From assembly GCA_963555705.1 (NCBI GenBank), contig OY743180.1, positions 41,014,129 to 41,078,128 of the forward strand: a DNA stretch of 64,000 nt. Direction: 5' to 3'. Each line of letters begins with the position of its first letter. Positions within the stretch are counted from its first letter, which is position 1. The translations under genes were made by a program, and so were the position numbers. The notes beneath the pieces are model-generated. The model saw only the letters and a program-made list of their open reading frames with translations, did no database searches and was not told the origin of the DNA. Positions 32,833 to 42,961 of this stretch are shown one piece after another. The stretch comes from Ligustrum vulgare (taxonomy: Eukaryota; Streptophyta; Magnoliopsida; Lamiales; Oleaceae).

Positions 32833-35430
32833 GTAAGTATTATAATGAACTTATAGCTTGTCAATCTTCTGTTATTTTCAAAGTTGGTTTATTTTACTTT
32901 TTGTTGATACTCCAGAACCTAAGCCACTTCTTGGCTATTTGCTATTTTCGATCCTCTAGGCTACCTTTAGCGTAGAAGTAAAATAATTTTGATGGTATTC
33001 AAAATACAACAAACATCTAATTCTGCACTGAAGAAGAGAATGTACATTTATCTGATATATAGTTGTGTATGGAACCTCACATCAAAAGTATTCAATTGAA
33101 TGTTTAAATGAAAACTAAATTGAAGAATAGGTATAAGTGTCTTTCTTTGCAATTGATTCCATTAAGTAAGCAAGAACGTTTGTTTAAATGCACGCACTCA
33201 AGTTGACTTTGGAACAAAGTTAGGCAGACTACTCTCACCAACCCATCCTAGAGAGAAGCAATTTGATAGGTAAATCCAGAAAACTCTAATTATGGGCTTT
33301 ATTTTTTAAAGTTACATTGTTGATACAAATTTGTAATATATTTTAAACTTTGTCCCTCTTCGAGCACAAGTAGTTTATATATAAAATATTTTAATAGTTG
33401 TATTGATATGATATCCTTTCATTAATGTGGTTATACTTAGTTGAAAATCAAACTCTTGAATTTAAAGAAATGAATATAGTATAGTGAAACGGTAACTCCT
33501 ACTCCACCTTTTCAAAGCTAACAGCTATCATATTTATATGTTCTATCGGTGCTCAAAGGAGATACTCTTGGTGTTGTTGGAAATCACATAAATCAAGTTG
33601 TGATCTCTGCAGCTGCAATTCTTAAGTTTTTGATGCCATTAACGGGCTTGAGAAATCGTTCTAATAATTTTTTTTTTATAGGAATCACATATACCAGTTG
33701 AAGTATATGTTGAATGTAGTATTATTCACTTTGGTTTAAGTTTCCACACTACAAAGTGAATTAGATCTCTTAACGCTTAAGGTAATTGCACATAGCATTA
33801 GATCCATTAATGATTCAGGTATTTATCTTTTTGCTCTTTTTAAACTCATTTTTCGAAAAATTCGGGTATTAAGTTCTTTTGAGTGAGCTGTTTAGGCCTA
33901 ATGTATGTTTATGCCATTTGGATTTGTGTAAAAATTAGAATATAAGGCCTTCCTTTTATCCGTTGATGAATAATCTGAATATATATAATTTTTTAAAATC
34001 GTATTAAGGTAGCTTTGCAATTTATCTACTAATAATAGGTGGGTGCATAAGAGAAAGAACCTACCTTTGTGTTAATTTGACTCAGAGCAGGAGCTTCTCA
34101 TCTTTAATTATTATAAAATAGAATAAATAAAAGAAAAAATGCAAGATCAACTTCGTTTTCACAAATTTCTTGTTGTGTACTTGAATTTTTATCATTATGT
34201 TATTTTCTGGTTATGAATTTGAAAAAGAAATGAGTTTTTTAAGATTACAGTTTGTCTTCCTATATGAAGCTGAAATTAGCAAAAGGCTTTATTAAATCCT
34301 TTTATTCATAAGATGTATTGATTTAAAATGTGGGGACCAACTTAAATTTGTGCTAAAATTTTATATGCATTGTTTTGTAAAATTTTAAAATGAGTATAGT
34401 GACATATGTATCACTTGATGAAGTAGCGACATGTCTCAGAATAAGATTCAACTGGATACTCATTCACGACAGTTTGATGGTAGATTTTTTAAATGAGATT
34501 AGAGTCAAAATGTCCCTTTTCATTTTCTTTTGGAACTACCAATGAACTCTTTAGTTTTTGTTGCTGACATTATTTTTTTAGACTAGCATATTATATCTTT
34601 TATATAAGATACCCCCCCCCCCCACACACACAAGTTCTTGGTTTTTTTTTTATTACTTCTGTGACATTCAATGCCAGAGCACATTTGATTCTCATTTGGC
34701 AGTGACACTATTTGGTTCTTCTTTGGCAGCTTACTATTATATTTATTCCATGAAGTGGCTTCATTCAAAGTAATCCCCTATGATTTCTATTCATCACTTT
34801 TTTGTGTCTTGACACGATTAATTTGCATTTCCTTTAAAGTTCTTAGATTTTTATGCTTTTGATTGTCATTGGCTTTGTTTTAGTTACTATCAACAGGCCT
34901 GTATGAACAAGAAGAGTCCTTGTGTGATTTTGTTAAACTTTTTGTTTTAATTAATGGATGGAAACCAATAAGGATCTCATGTCAAAAAAATATAACTTTT
35001 GTTAATTAGTTATCGCTCTGTTTTTATAACTGTTTCTATTGTCAAATTTAAGCTGTGTTTCTTATCTGTTGAAATTCACATGCACATTTTACAAATGCCT
35101 TTGAGGAAAATTTACTTGGAAGATTCAATGTTCTTTTTTTATGTTCACTTACTCATTTCTTTCTTTGGATTTGCATTCATTGTAAGCACAATTGTATGAT
35201 TTTTTTTTCCCTTTAAATAAACCCAAATCCCAAGCATCCTCGTAGAACTCGAACCCAAGAACACCTGGTAAGGGAGTAGGGACCTTAACCAGTAACCACT
35301 GACCTAACCCCCTGACCTTCAATTGCATGAATTTTGACATTACTATTTAATATTCAAAATAGATTTTCTCCATTTACAATGCGGCGATTGTTCACAACTA
35401 TAGTTGATTCACTAGGATATAACCTATAAT
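32833..35430 (+). other. Intron-like AT-rich DNA with possible decayed exons
   Basis: Two short open stretches look exon-like: 33194-33270 (TQVDFGTKLGRLLSPTHPRE, ending at AGGTAAAT) and about 33551-33660 (VLKGDTLGVVGNHINQVVIS and on). I recognise neither. A C run followed by CA repeats lies at 34610-34633. The remainder is T-rich, non-coding and similar in texture to plant introns. Confidence 0.25.
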
Positions 35431-35550
35431 TTGGTTTTTCAAAAATGTTACCAAACCGAAGAGGCAAAAGAAGAAACCTTTCGAAGAGGGCCGTGGAGTT
35501 TGACACAAAACCTAGCTAGAGCAGAGAATTGTTTGAACGACGAGAAAATA

Positions 35551-35656
35551 ATGGGTGCAGAAGCTGATAATCGTCATGAAAAGGCGTCAAGTCCCAATTC
35601 AAACCCTAATCCAAATCCCATCTCGGAAGCACAATTTATTGCCTGGAAACGCCGTA
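35551..35656 (+). CDS. Possible first coding exon of an unidentified host gene
   Basis: From the ATG at 35551 the frame reads MGAEADNRHEKASSP, an Asn-Pro repeat (NSNPNPNP) and ISEAQFIAWKRRK, then a GTCTTG donor-like site. Upstream sequence is UTR-like with stops in frame. I do not recognise the family. The next exons were not found before the gypsy LTR at 38068, so the gene may be truncated or only a fragment. Confidence 0.35.
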
Positions 35657-35730
35657 AGGTCTTGTATTCTCTCCGTATCTTTTTCCTTTTAATTTATCTC
35701 ATTTCTTTCATGCGTATAAAGAGTTAACTG

Positions 35731-38067
35731 GCCCAGTAAATAATAATTTCTTGTGCGTTGTGATGATCTATATTATACCACCTGTTATCAATTTATGTAT
35801 TTGCGTATGAATATTTGACCTGAAAATTTGACTTGAAACTGAATAATTATGTCTGGATTAGTGTTACTTTATTTAAAGTACAATGTTCATTCCGCTTATT
35901 GCAGTATTAATTATTATGTTTTCACCGAGAGAGGTTTTCTTCCCTTCTAGTATGAGAAACTCTATTATGAGAAAATGACTATGCTGTCTTTCTTCCATAA
36001 ATTAACTTCACAAAATTTTATCATCAAATTCTCCCAATTCAACAAAAATTTCACCTGAAAAACCTCTCCAAACACCTAACAAGATTTCCACCCCCAATTT
36101 CACTTCAAATTATTATTCAGTTATAGTTTCCTTTAAAGTTCCGATGATTCCTTCGAGTTTCGAGAAACTGATGCAATCTTCCATTGATCTCCTTCTTGCT
36201 TAACTGCTGAAATACACCGGACCAGGTTTGATTTCATGTTGATTTTTAGAATTTTTAATCCCTTTATTCTCTGAACCACCATTTTGACAATGTAAAATTT
36301 CTCATTTTGATCTTCTGATCAAGACCAGATTCAATTCCTGTTGATTTTCTGAAATTTTAATCCCTTCTTTCGATCTCTGAAGGATTCAAATAATCTTGTT
36401 TGGACTCTTTTCGCTTGGGTTCGCGAAATATGTGCTCTACTATACTGTTTGAAAGGACAGGACAGACATACTGATATAGAAGCAAAAAAGAGAAAGAGAG
36501 GGTAAATTCGAACTCCTTGCTAATGTTAACAAGGTACTTGTTAATTTTTAGGAAATGCTATAAAAATCACCGGTAATTCTATTGAATATATATCAACAAA
36601 CTACAAAGGATTAGCTATGGAGATGCTGAAATTAGTTTGGGGAATATGGACACTGAAATAAACAATTTAGAATGCATAAAAGATAGGGGAATGAAATTGG
36701 GAAATTGGCTTATGGTAAATTTGCTTTGCTTCTCTCTTTGGTTATTCATGGATAATGGAGGTTTATGAGGGATTTTCCTTAATATTTTTATTTATTTGGA
36801 CATTGAGGTAGATCTACTTTTCAATGAATTCAATGCCTTAGAAGTAGGCTCGGTCTCAATCATACCAATTTCATTATGAGTTTTCTTAAACAGAATCACT
36901 CTGTTTAGTTGAAGGATGAGAACCTGAGTCCCTTGTTTCTGGTTCAATCCTGTTGAGTTTAATCCGTTTAAAGTATACTTTGCAGCATACTAAAGTGCAA
37001 TTTCTCCTCCAAACCAAAGGGACAAAAACATTCCAGAAAAGAATTGAAGAAAAATTCCTAGATTTGATGTAATGCACTACTCAAAACACATATCTGACAC
37101 CCAGAAAAAGGTGAGTTGTTGGAGGGGTAGAGAGAGACGCATAGATCTACGATTTGGGAAAAATCGGTCAAGAAAAAAAATGAAATTTCTTAAGAGTGAA
37201 CTTCATAGGATCAAATAGAGGAGATACACTAGCACACCAATTATGTTTACAACTACTTCCATATCACAACTTGAAATATCAAGTGCATATCCATTGTTGA
37301 AGAACCACAACGTGCTTGAAATATTTCTCTTTTACAGTTATAAAGTGTTAAAAATACAAAGAACTAATGCAATCACTTCTAAAAAGCTTGCATAACATGG
37401 CTTGTTGTGTTGAACTATTCGTTTGCAGGAGCATCAAACTCAACTTTATGTAATTGGTGGTTAGTGGTAACATGCCATTGAATTTAAAGCTATATCCTAC
37501 GGTCGGATCCCACTGCGGTAAAGCGATATACTAATATACTGTTACCTAAGTATAAACTCTTAGGAAAAACTTTAAACCAACAATCCTCAGTAGTAACAAA
37601 ATTAAAAATCAACAATCCTCAATAGTAATAAAAATAAAAGTTATGCCATGTCTAATGTAATTTTGCTAAAATGATACTTAAACAAAATAATGAGTTTTTG
37701 GACATTCTTATTTTAAAATTTTTACTAATTAAAATCTCCACACCATTTGGAACTTACCAAACTCCAACCGCCTCGAACTGCCACTTCCTGTAAGTGGTAA
37801 AAGAATGGGGTTAGATAAATTCATAAATGTGTAAGTCGTGTTTTAATTTTGGAAAGAAAAAAAATCATATCATATCATATATAAGGGAGAAACAAAAAAA
37901 ATTGAATTAAGTTGGTAGGACTCAAAAAATTTATTCCAAAATTAATAGCAGGCAAAATTAGGAACTTCTTTGCTTGGAACTATGAATATGCATTAAAACT
38001 CCTTGAAACAACTCAACTTTTTCCCTTGATTGGACCACACAAATACTTGTGTACACGTATGACAATG
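35731..38067. other. Unassigned AT-rich DNA
   Basis: There is no supported gene. Short frames (for example 36886-37077) have no recognisable content. A small hairpin, CCACTT-CCTGT-AAGTGG, lies near 37780 and has no other support. Confidence 0.5.
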
Positions 38068-38476
38068 TGATAGGCCCCCGTTCAACTCAAATATATATAT
38101 TAGATGCAAAAAAAAGCAAAGGGCACAAATGAATAGGAGGCATTCATTATCAATGGGCAATTAGCAAAGTGGTACAGAATCACAATTATAAATAGACACA
38201 GAGAGAAAGGGAAAAGATGGAATTTGAGAGATGTGGGAGAGCACTAGACCTCTCAAACGTCCAAACTATCTTTAATTTTTTCTATCGTTGTTTACATTTT
38301 CAGTATTGTAATCACAAGAACTTCATTTCATGAATTCCATTTACATTATAGCAATATTTTTCCAAATATAATTCCAGTACAGCAAAAGCTCCATGTTATT
38401 GTCAATTCTCTTTTATTAATTGCTGGATTAGAAATTCCTTATCTGCAAAACAACATAAAATATTGAAATCCTAACA
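38068..38476 (+). repeat. 5' LTR of the plus-strand gypsy element
   Basis: It starts TGATAGGCCCCCG and ends AAATCCTAACA. A block with AATTATAAATAGACACAGA (TATA-like, about 38188) and TTGTAATCACAAGAAC is shared with 54298-54641. It is 65 bp longer than its mate because of an insertion around 38331-38400. Confidence 0.75.
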
Positions 38477-38477
38477 T

Positions 38478-38488
38478 TGGTATCAGAG
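38478..38488 (+). other. Primer-binding site (initiator tRNA-Met)
   Basis: TGGTATCAGAG starts two bases after the 5' LTR, which is the usual spacing and sequence for tRNA-iMet priming. Confidence 0.8.
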
Positions 38489-38520
38489 TACTTGTGTGGG
38501 AGAGATTAGTAATAACAGAG

Positions 38521-39070
38521 ATGGAGGAGAGCTTTCTATTGGTATTTGATCAAATAAATAAGCAGCTGAAGTGGATGATTGAGGAGATAAAAGCAATGAA
38601 GAAAATCAATCTTATGCTGGAAAAACTCTCGAAATGGTATCACATTATCGCTGGCCGAAAAGTGAAATGAGATAGAGGTGTCAGAATTTCTACCTGATTT
38701 TTATGGGATTCCGGTGGGTTGGATACTCTGGGTGGAGGGCTATCTTTCGGTGAATGATGTGGAGGAGAATGAGAAGGTAGAAGATATAGCTAATTGCTTT
38801 GTCGGAGAAACCTTAAATTGGTTTCAGCAGCTAGATTGGCACATATTCGTGCGTACTTGGATCGAATTTAAGAGATTGATGCTAGATCAATTTCACCCAT
38901 CAGATGAGGTTGTTTAGGCGAAAGATTTTTTGCCGCGAAGCGAGATGGAGATGAGGGAATTCATCGACTTAAACTTCCATCTGTTAGAAGATGTACACGA
39001 GCTTGTAAATCCACTTAATGGGCTTCAACTTGCTCCAATGAAGGATCCACTTAATGTGGTTAGCATTTTT
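38521..39070 (+). pseudogene. Degraded gypsy gag
   Basis: An ATG at 38521 opens MEESFLLVFDQINKQLKWM with a coiled-coil-like start, and stops at 38668. The next frame (38678-38917) carries the typical gag pattern GWILWVEGYLSVNDVEENEK, then GETLNWFQQL and WIEFKRLMLDQFHPS. This resembles Retrotrans_gag of Ty3/gypsy elements. The frame changes again near 38918. At least two frame breaks make it non-functional. Confidence 0.65.
38945..39070 (+). repeat. Direct repeat shared with 50602-50866
   Basis: About 100 bp from ATGAGGGAATTCATCGAC to GCTCCAATGAAG is nearly identical at 50609-50695. The following CACTTAATGTGGTTAGCATTT corresponds to 50847-50866 there, after about 150 extra bases. Confidence 0.8.
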
Positions 39071-39157
39071 GGATGGTTAATCCAACCATCCAGAAAATCT
39101 TTTGAAATCAAACTTGATTTCAAAAGATTTTCTGGATGGTTGGATTAACCATTCAAA
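39068..39157. repeat. Perfect 38-bp inverted repeat (hairpin)
   Basis: Arms 39074-39111 and 39114-39151 are exact reverse complements, separated by only two bases. Extension outward gives about 44 bp with a single G:T pair. The arms begin TGGTTAATCCAACCATCC. It could be a foldback element or a snap-back copy made during repair. Confidence 0.9.
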
Positions 39158-39159
39158 CA

Positions 39160-39576
39160 TTGTTTCCCTATGTTCAAGGTAATCAGAGAATAAAGGTCAA
39201 ATTTTATTCTTTTTGGCTCCGTAACAATTGCTAGGTTATGCTAATTGTGAATAGCATAGCTAACATTATAGGATATTGAAAAAGGTACATTGTTGTCTTT
39301 GACTAAATCTTTTCTTCCATACTTGTGTACAAAGGAAAATATTCCGTCAAAGTTTTGCTCATGAAGACTTATTGAAAGTCTTGGGTAAGTAGTAAAACCT
39401 AATTTACAACATGCTAAGTTCCCTACAAGGGATCCTTGACATCCTTCATCAGAATTTTGGATTCGTTCATCAATCAAAGCCATAGCAATGGGTTGATCGA
39501 TTTTATCAGATAAGTGCTTCGAATTTGAATTCGAATAGCTCCTATAGTTACCTAAAAAGATTCATCTTGTTGTCAA
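39160..39576 (-). pseudogene. Endogenous pararetrovirus movement-protein fragment (distal part)
   Basis: The minus-strand frame 39241-39483 encodes ALIDERIQNSDEG, GNLACCKLGFTTYPRLSISL and PFSISYNVSYAIHN, a pattern I recognise from the movement protein of Caulimoviridae (plant pararetroviruses). That protein modifies plasmodesmata for cell-to-cell spread. Upstream codons are open for about 30 residues, then the frame meets the LINE target site at 39577. It is a fragment with no RT or coat region nearby, so it is a fossil copy and not a functional virus. Confidence 0.6.
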
Positions 39577-39593
39577 GATCCATCTTTTGTTTA
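39577..39593 (+). repeat. LINE target-site duplication, left copy
   Basis: GATCCATCTTTTGTTTA is repeated exactly at 46771-46787, after the poly-A tail. Confidence 0.95.
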
Positions 39594-39820
39594 AAGATTT
39601 AGCAGGCCAAGACTTTTTGCTTCTGCCAAGCTTGGACTTGATCCTCAGCAGCCTCTACAAGCTGCAATCTCCTCCAAGATATCAAATTTGGCTTCCGCAG
39701 TACCTGTACAGCGCAGCAGAGTCGCAGCAGCGTGCCAGCAACATCGCTCGAACTTTGAAGCCTCGAGCTCGACGGTCGAACCGCTGTAACTCTCCGGCCT
39801 CCGTGGATAAAGTTTGAAAT

Positions 39821-40032
39821 TGACTGACCCAGACTCAGCTAGTCGACTCGCCGACGACCTCTCGACGGTCGGCAGCGGCCAGACGTGAACGACGCAAGCC
39901 AGTTTCTTTCAGGGGTACTGTTTTGAAAAAACCCTAGCAGCGTAAAAATCTCAGCAGCTCTCAGGTTTGATTGACCCAGACTCCGACCATCCTGTGCCGG
40001 CTAGTCGACTCGTCGGCGACTCCTCGACGGTC
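39821..40032 (+). promoter_or_regulatory. Duplicated GC-rich motif in the LINE 5' UTR
   Basis: TGAYTGACCCAGACTC followed by CTAGTCGACTCG and CTCGACGGTC occurs at 39821-39870 and again at 39968-40032, 147 bp apart. The 5' UTR is much richer in CpG than its surroundings. Repeated 5'-UTR monomers act as internal promoters in some LINEs; a promoter role here is inferred. Confidence 0.5.
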
Positions 40033-40144
40033 TACTCCGGCACCGGCAGTATTCCTCAGCTCCGGCGAGCCTGATTTCGCGAAAAAATGGTGGTTTTTTT
40101 CGGCCAGGAAGATGGATTCTTGATTGGAAAATAGTAGTTGTTTG

Positions 40145-42961
40145 ATGAGGAGTTTAAGAACGATGGATGCTCACAGATTCTGGAGCTACAGAACCAGACA
40201 CAAGGTATTTCTGCTATCATTATCAAAGGAAGGGGGTTTTGTCAAAATTTCAGAAAGAACAAAGGCTTGGACATTTGAAATATGTATTACAGTTGATGCA
40301 GCCTTTTGGCTAGCAGAATCCATAAAATGGTTGTATACATCAAACAAGCAACTGAACAAGGAACAGAAATACAGGAACAAAGAAATGGTGACATGGTTTG
40401 CAGTCCTAGAGAATGATAGAGGTAGATTTCTGAAAATTTCAACTCTAAGGAATGGATTGGTGAAGTCCATAATAGTTCCCTCAGAGGAACAAATGATAGG
40501 ATGGAGAAAGTTGGATGAAAATCTGCAAAATGTGCTCGGAAAAAAGAGGATGGGGAAACAAGAAGTGCAGATAAGGAAAATACCAATAGAAAAGACAGTA
40601 ACGAAAGGAAGGTCATGGGCCAGTGTAGTAAAAAATGGACAAATAGAAATAGAAGAAGGTAGCAAGGGACAGGATAATTCAATAAATGATGGAAGTAAGT
40701 ATCAAAAAGACTGGATAAAAGGTGTATTGATGTTCGGACAAAGTAGCAACATACCGTGGGAAGCAATTCAACACGGAATGATGAATATGTTGAAGAAGAA
40801 GTATGATTACAGACCATTACATGATGATCGAGTATTGATCTGGTGCCACAGTGAAGTAGAGGCAAGATGGCTGATTAACATCAGAAATCTGAAAATCCCA
40901 GCAGCAACAACGGTCTCCTTTTCCCCATGGAGCTGGAAGAATCAGACTGACAATATCAAAATTGATTGCCGATACAGCTGGATTGGAGTGGAGGGTCTTC
41001 CTTTGAACATATGGAATATTCATGTGTTCAAAGTTATAGGATCTTTTTGTGGAGGTTTAATAGATGTTGATCGAGAAACAAGACAGTTGAAGTACTTGAC
41101 ACATGCCCGACTCAGATTCAAAGGTAGCAACCAAGGATTCATCCCAGAAACAATTAAATTACCATATGGAGGTTCAAGCATAACCCTCAAATTCTTCAAG
41201 CTAAATGATAGAAAGTATAGATTCCATGGAACATTTGGGAAGATAGACCATAATGTGATCTCCACGTGGCAGAAGAAAACATCAATGGTATCAGCTGGTT
41301 TTCCAGCTTCGGCCTCATCAGATGGAGAAGATGATGATGTGGTAGGGCGCACGAGGAATGGGGAAAACGAAGTGGAATCTTTCTCAGAACTCATAGAACC
41401 ATGTGTAAGTGAAGGTTTGGGACAATTTGAATCAAGGCGGCGTCTCAGTACAACAAAAGACAGTGGCAAGAACGAGGAAGAGGTATTGGAAGTAGTGAAA
41501 TCCAGCTGTAACACCAACCATGTAAGGCAGACGGTTAGCCTCAACAGGATCTTCACCAGAATCGAAGATAGTTTGGCTCTGGTTAATCCGTTCTCTGGCT
41601 TCTGGAGGAAGGAAGATGTCCGTTCAGACCAAAATTCAGGAACAAACTGGGCCAAAAATTTTGTGGGTAAGGTGTATAAAAGAAGAAATAGGACTGGGCT
41701 CAAGAATATTTACAAAAGGGAGTCAATTAAAGGCCAATTACAGATTTACATTAGGCCAAATGCAATATTTGGAGTGATCGGCCCTAATCGCAAGTCACAT
41801 TTCAAATGCGTGCTTGATATCAGACCGAATCAACAAGGGCTTCCTAAACCGAGCTCTTCACAACCACTAGAGATTACAGTTCCGAGCATCACGAAGAATC
41901 GGAAATTACTTATGCTGGGAACGATCTGCAGCAGCGACGACGACCACTCACAGGAATTGGAGGGCAACAAACAACACAAAAATAGTAATTCTGCTATTTT
42001 GAATGCTGATTTGTTAGAAATAGAAGGTGAAGCAGATCAAGAGACGGACTCCGACCAGAAAAAGGAAGATGATGTAGGAAATATGAAGCATTTAGAACAA
42101 GACCAACAGACAATAGCAAGAAACGAACTGGAACAGAGTGCAGGTGATGATGATTTTGCTGGAACAGAAGGAATGTTCTTGGATGAAACGAAGGAACAAG
42201 AGCTAAGCGACAAGGAAACATATGAGACAGACAGTGAGGAAGGTGGGAATTCAATTGCCCAAGAAGATATTCAAAATTTATTTGAAGAACCAAAGGCATT
42301 CGGTCAATTGTACAAAAAGCAAGGGAAGCTAGAACTAGAGAAGCAACCAACAGGAATTTTGACAGAATCAAATAACCCGAGTTCAGTGATTAATTCAATA
42401 AATTCTGTGCAGCTCCTTCATATAACAACAGACAGCCTTTATAATATTTCTAATCCATTTCCTACAATCCAAAATTCAGCTGACTTTTCTACACCAGGTA
42501 TTTGTAACTCTTCCTGCCCTAATTCGATGGTTCCTGAAAATTTTTTGCACTCCTGTAATGAATTGGCAGGTCACTTCGATGAGAAGGAATTAACTACACA
42601 AGCACCAACATTAGAACTGAATGACCAGCCGATCAATTGTAATGATAAACGAATAGTTGAATCTGATTCTTTGGATACAGGAAAACACATACGTTCTGGG
42701 TCGATTACTAAGAAGAATTGTACTGAAAAAGAGGAGATGCCAAGTATCAAAGATGATGATAAGTTAACATCAATCCTCAGTAAGATGAATTTAACTCTAG
42801 TACCTTTACAAAGTCTTGGTCACATGGGGGATAATTCAAACATTTCATATAATAATTTGAGGAAAGGGTCTAGAGAACTTAAGAACCTGCAAAGTAACAT
42901 TAACTATGACACAAGGAAATCAAAAGAGCTGAAGTTAGGGACAAATGAAAGTATCCGATGA
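40145..42961 (+). CDS. LINE ORF1 (DUF4283-type, RNA-binding gag-like)
   Basis: The frame is open from 40124, but that codon is TTG; the first ATG is 40145, giving 938 residues. The N-terminal part has WTFEICITVDAAFW and a tryptophan-rich pattern. The DUF4283-like domain lies at about residues 185-345 (VLMFGQSSNIPW, VEARWLINIRNL, YSWIGVEGLPLNIWN). This domain is typical of ORF1 in plant L1 elements and is thought to bind RNA in the particle. A long acidic, low-complexity C-terminal half follows. I see no CCHC zinc knuckle, which many relatives have. Its stop codon overlaps the ORF2 start (ATGA). Confidence 0.85.
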   Translation: MRSLRTMDAHRFWSYRTRHKVFLLSLSKEGGFVKISERTKAWTFEICITVDAAFWLAESIKWLYTSNKQLNKEQKYRNKEMVTWFAVLENDRGRFLKISTLRNGLVKSIIVPSEEQMIGWRKLDENLQNVLGKKRMGKQEVQIRKIPIEKTVTKGRSWASVVKNGQIEIEEGSKGQDNSINDGSKYQKDWIKGVLMFGQSSNIPWEAIQHGMMNMLKKKYDYRPLHDDRVLIWCHSEVEARWLINIRNLKIPAATTVSFSPWSWKNQTDNIKIDCRYSWIGVEGLPLNIWNIHVFKVIGSFCGGLIDVDRETRQLKYLTHARLRFKGSNQGFIPETIKLPYGGSSITLKFFKLNDRKYRFHGTFGKIDHNVISTWQKKTSMVSAGFPASASSDGEDDDVVGRTRNGENEVESFSELIEPCVSEGLGQFESRRRLSTTKDSGKNEEEVLEVVKSSCNTNHVRQTVSLNRIFTRIEDSLALVNPFSGFWRKEDVRSDQNSGTNWAKNFVGKVYKRRNRTGLKNIYKRESIKGQLQIYIRPNAIFGVIGPNRKSHFKCVLDIRPNQQGLPKPSSSQPLEITVPSITKNRKLLMLGTICSSDDDHSQELEGNKQHKNSNSAILNADLLEIEGEADQETDSDQKKEDDVGNMKHLEQDQQTIARNELEQSAGDDDFAGTEGMFLDETKEQELSDKETYETDSEEGGNSIAQEDIQNLFEEPKAFGQLYKKQGKLELEKQPTGILTESNNPSSVINSINSVQLLHITTDSLYNISNPFPTIQNSADFSTPGICNSSCPNSMVPENFLHSCNELAGHFDEKELTTQAPTLELNDQPINCNDKRIVESDSLDTGKHIRSGSITKKNCTEKEEMPSIKDDDKLTSILSKMNLTLVPLQSLGHMGDNSNISYNNLRKGSRELKNLQSNINYDTRKSKELKLGTNESIR

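Noticed and set aside
37780..37796. CCACTT-CCTGT-AAGTGG hairpin as a Helitron 3' end
   Set aside because: No CTRR follows at the expected distance on either strand, and no matching 5' end was found.
40124..40144. Extending LINE ORF1 upstream to 40124
   Set aside because: The codon there is TTG; the first ATG in frame is 40145, and an upstream ATG at 40112 meets a stop at once.
40186..42371. Long antisense ORFs (up to 227 codons) across LINE ORF1
   Set aside because: They are complementary shadows of a strongly coding frame; composition is typical of reverse-complement coding sequence and no domain is recognisable.
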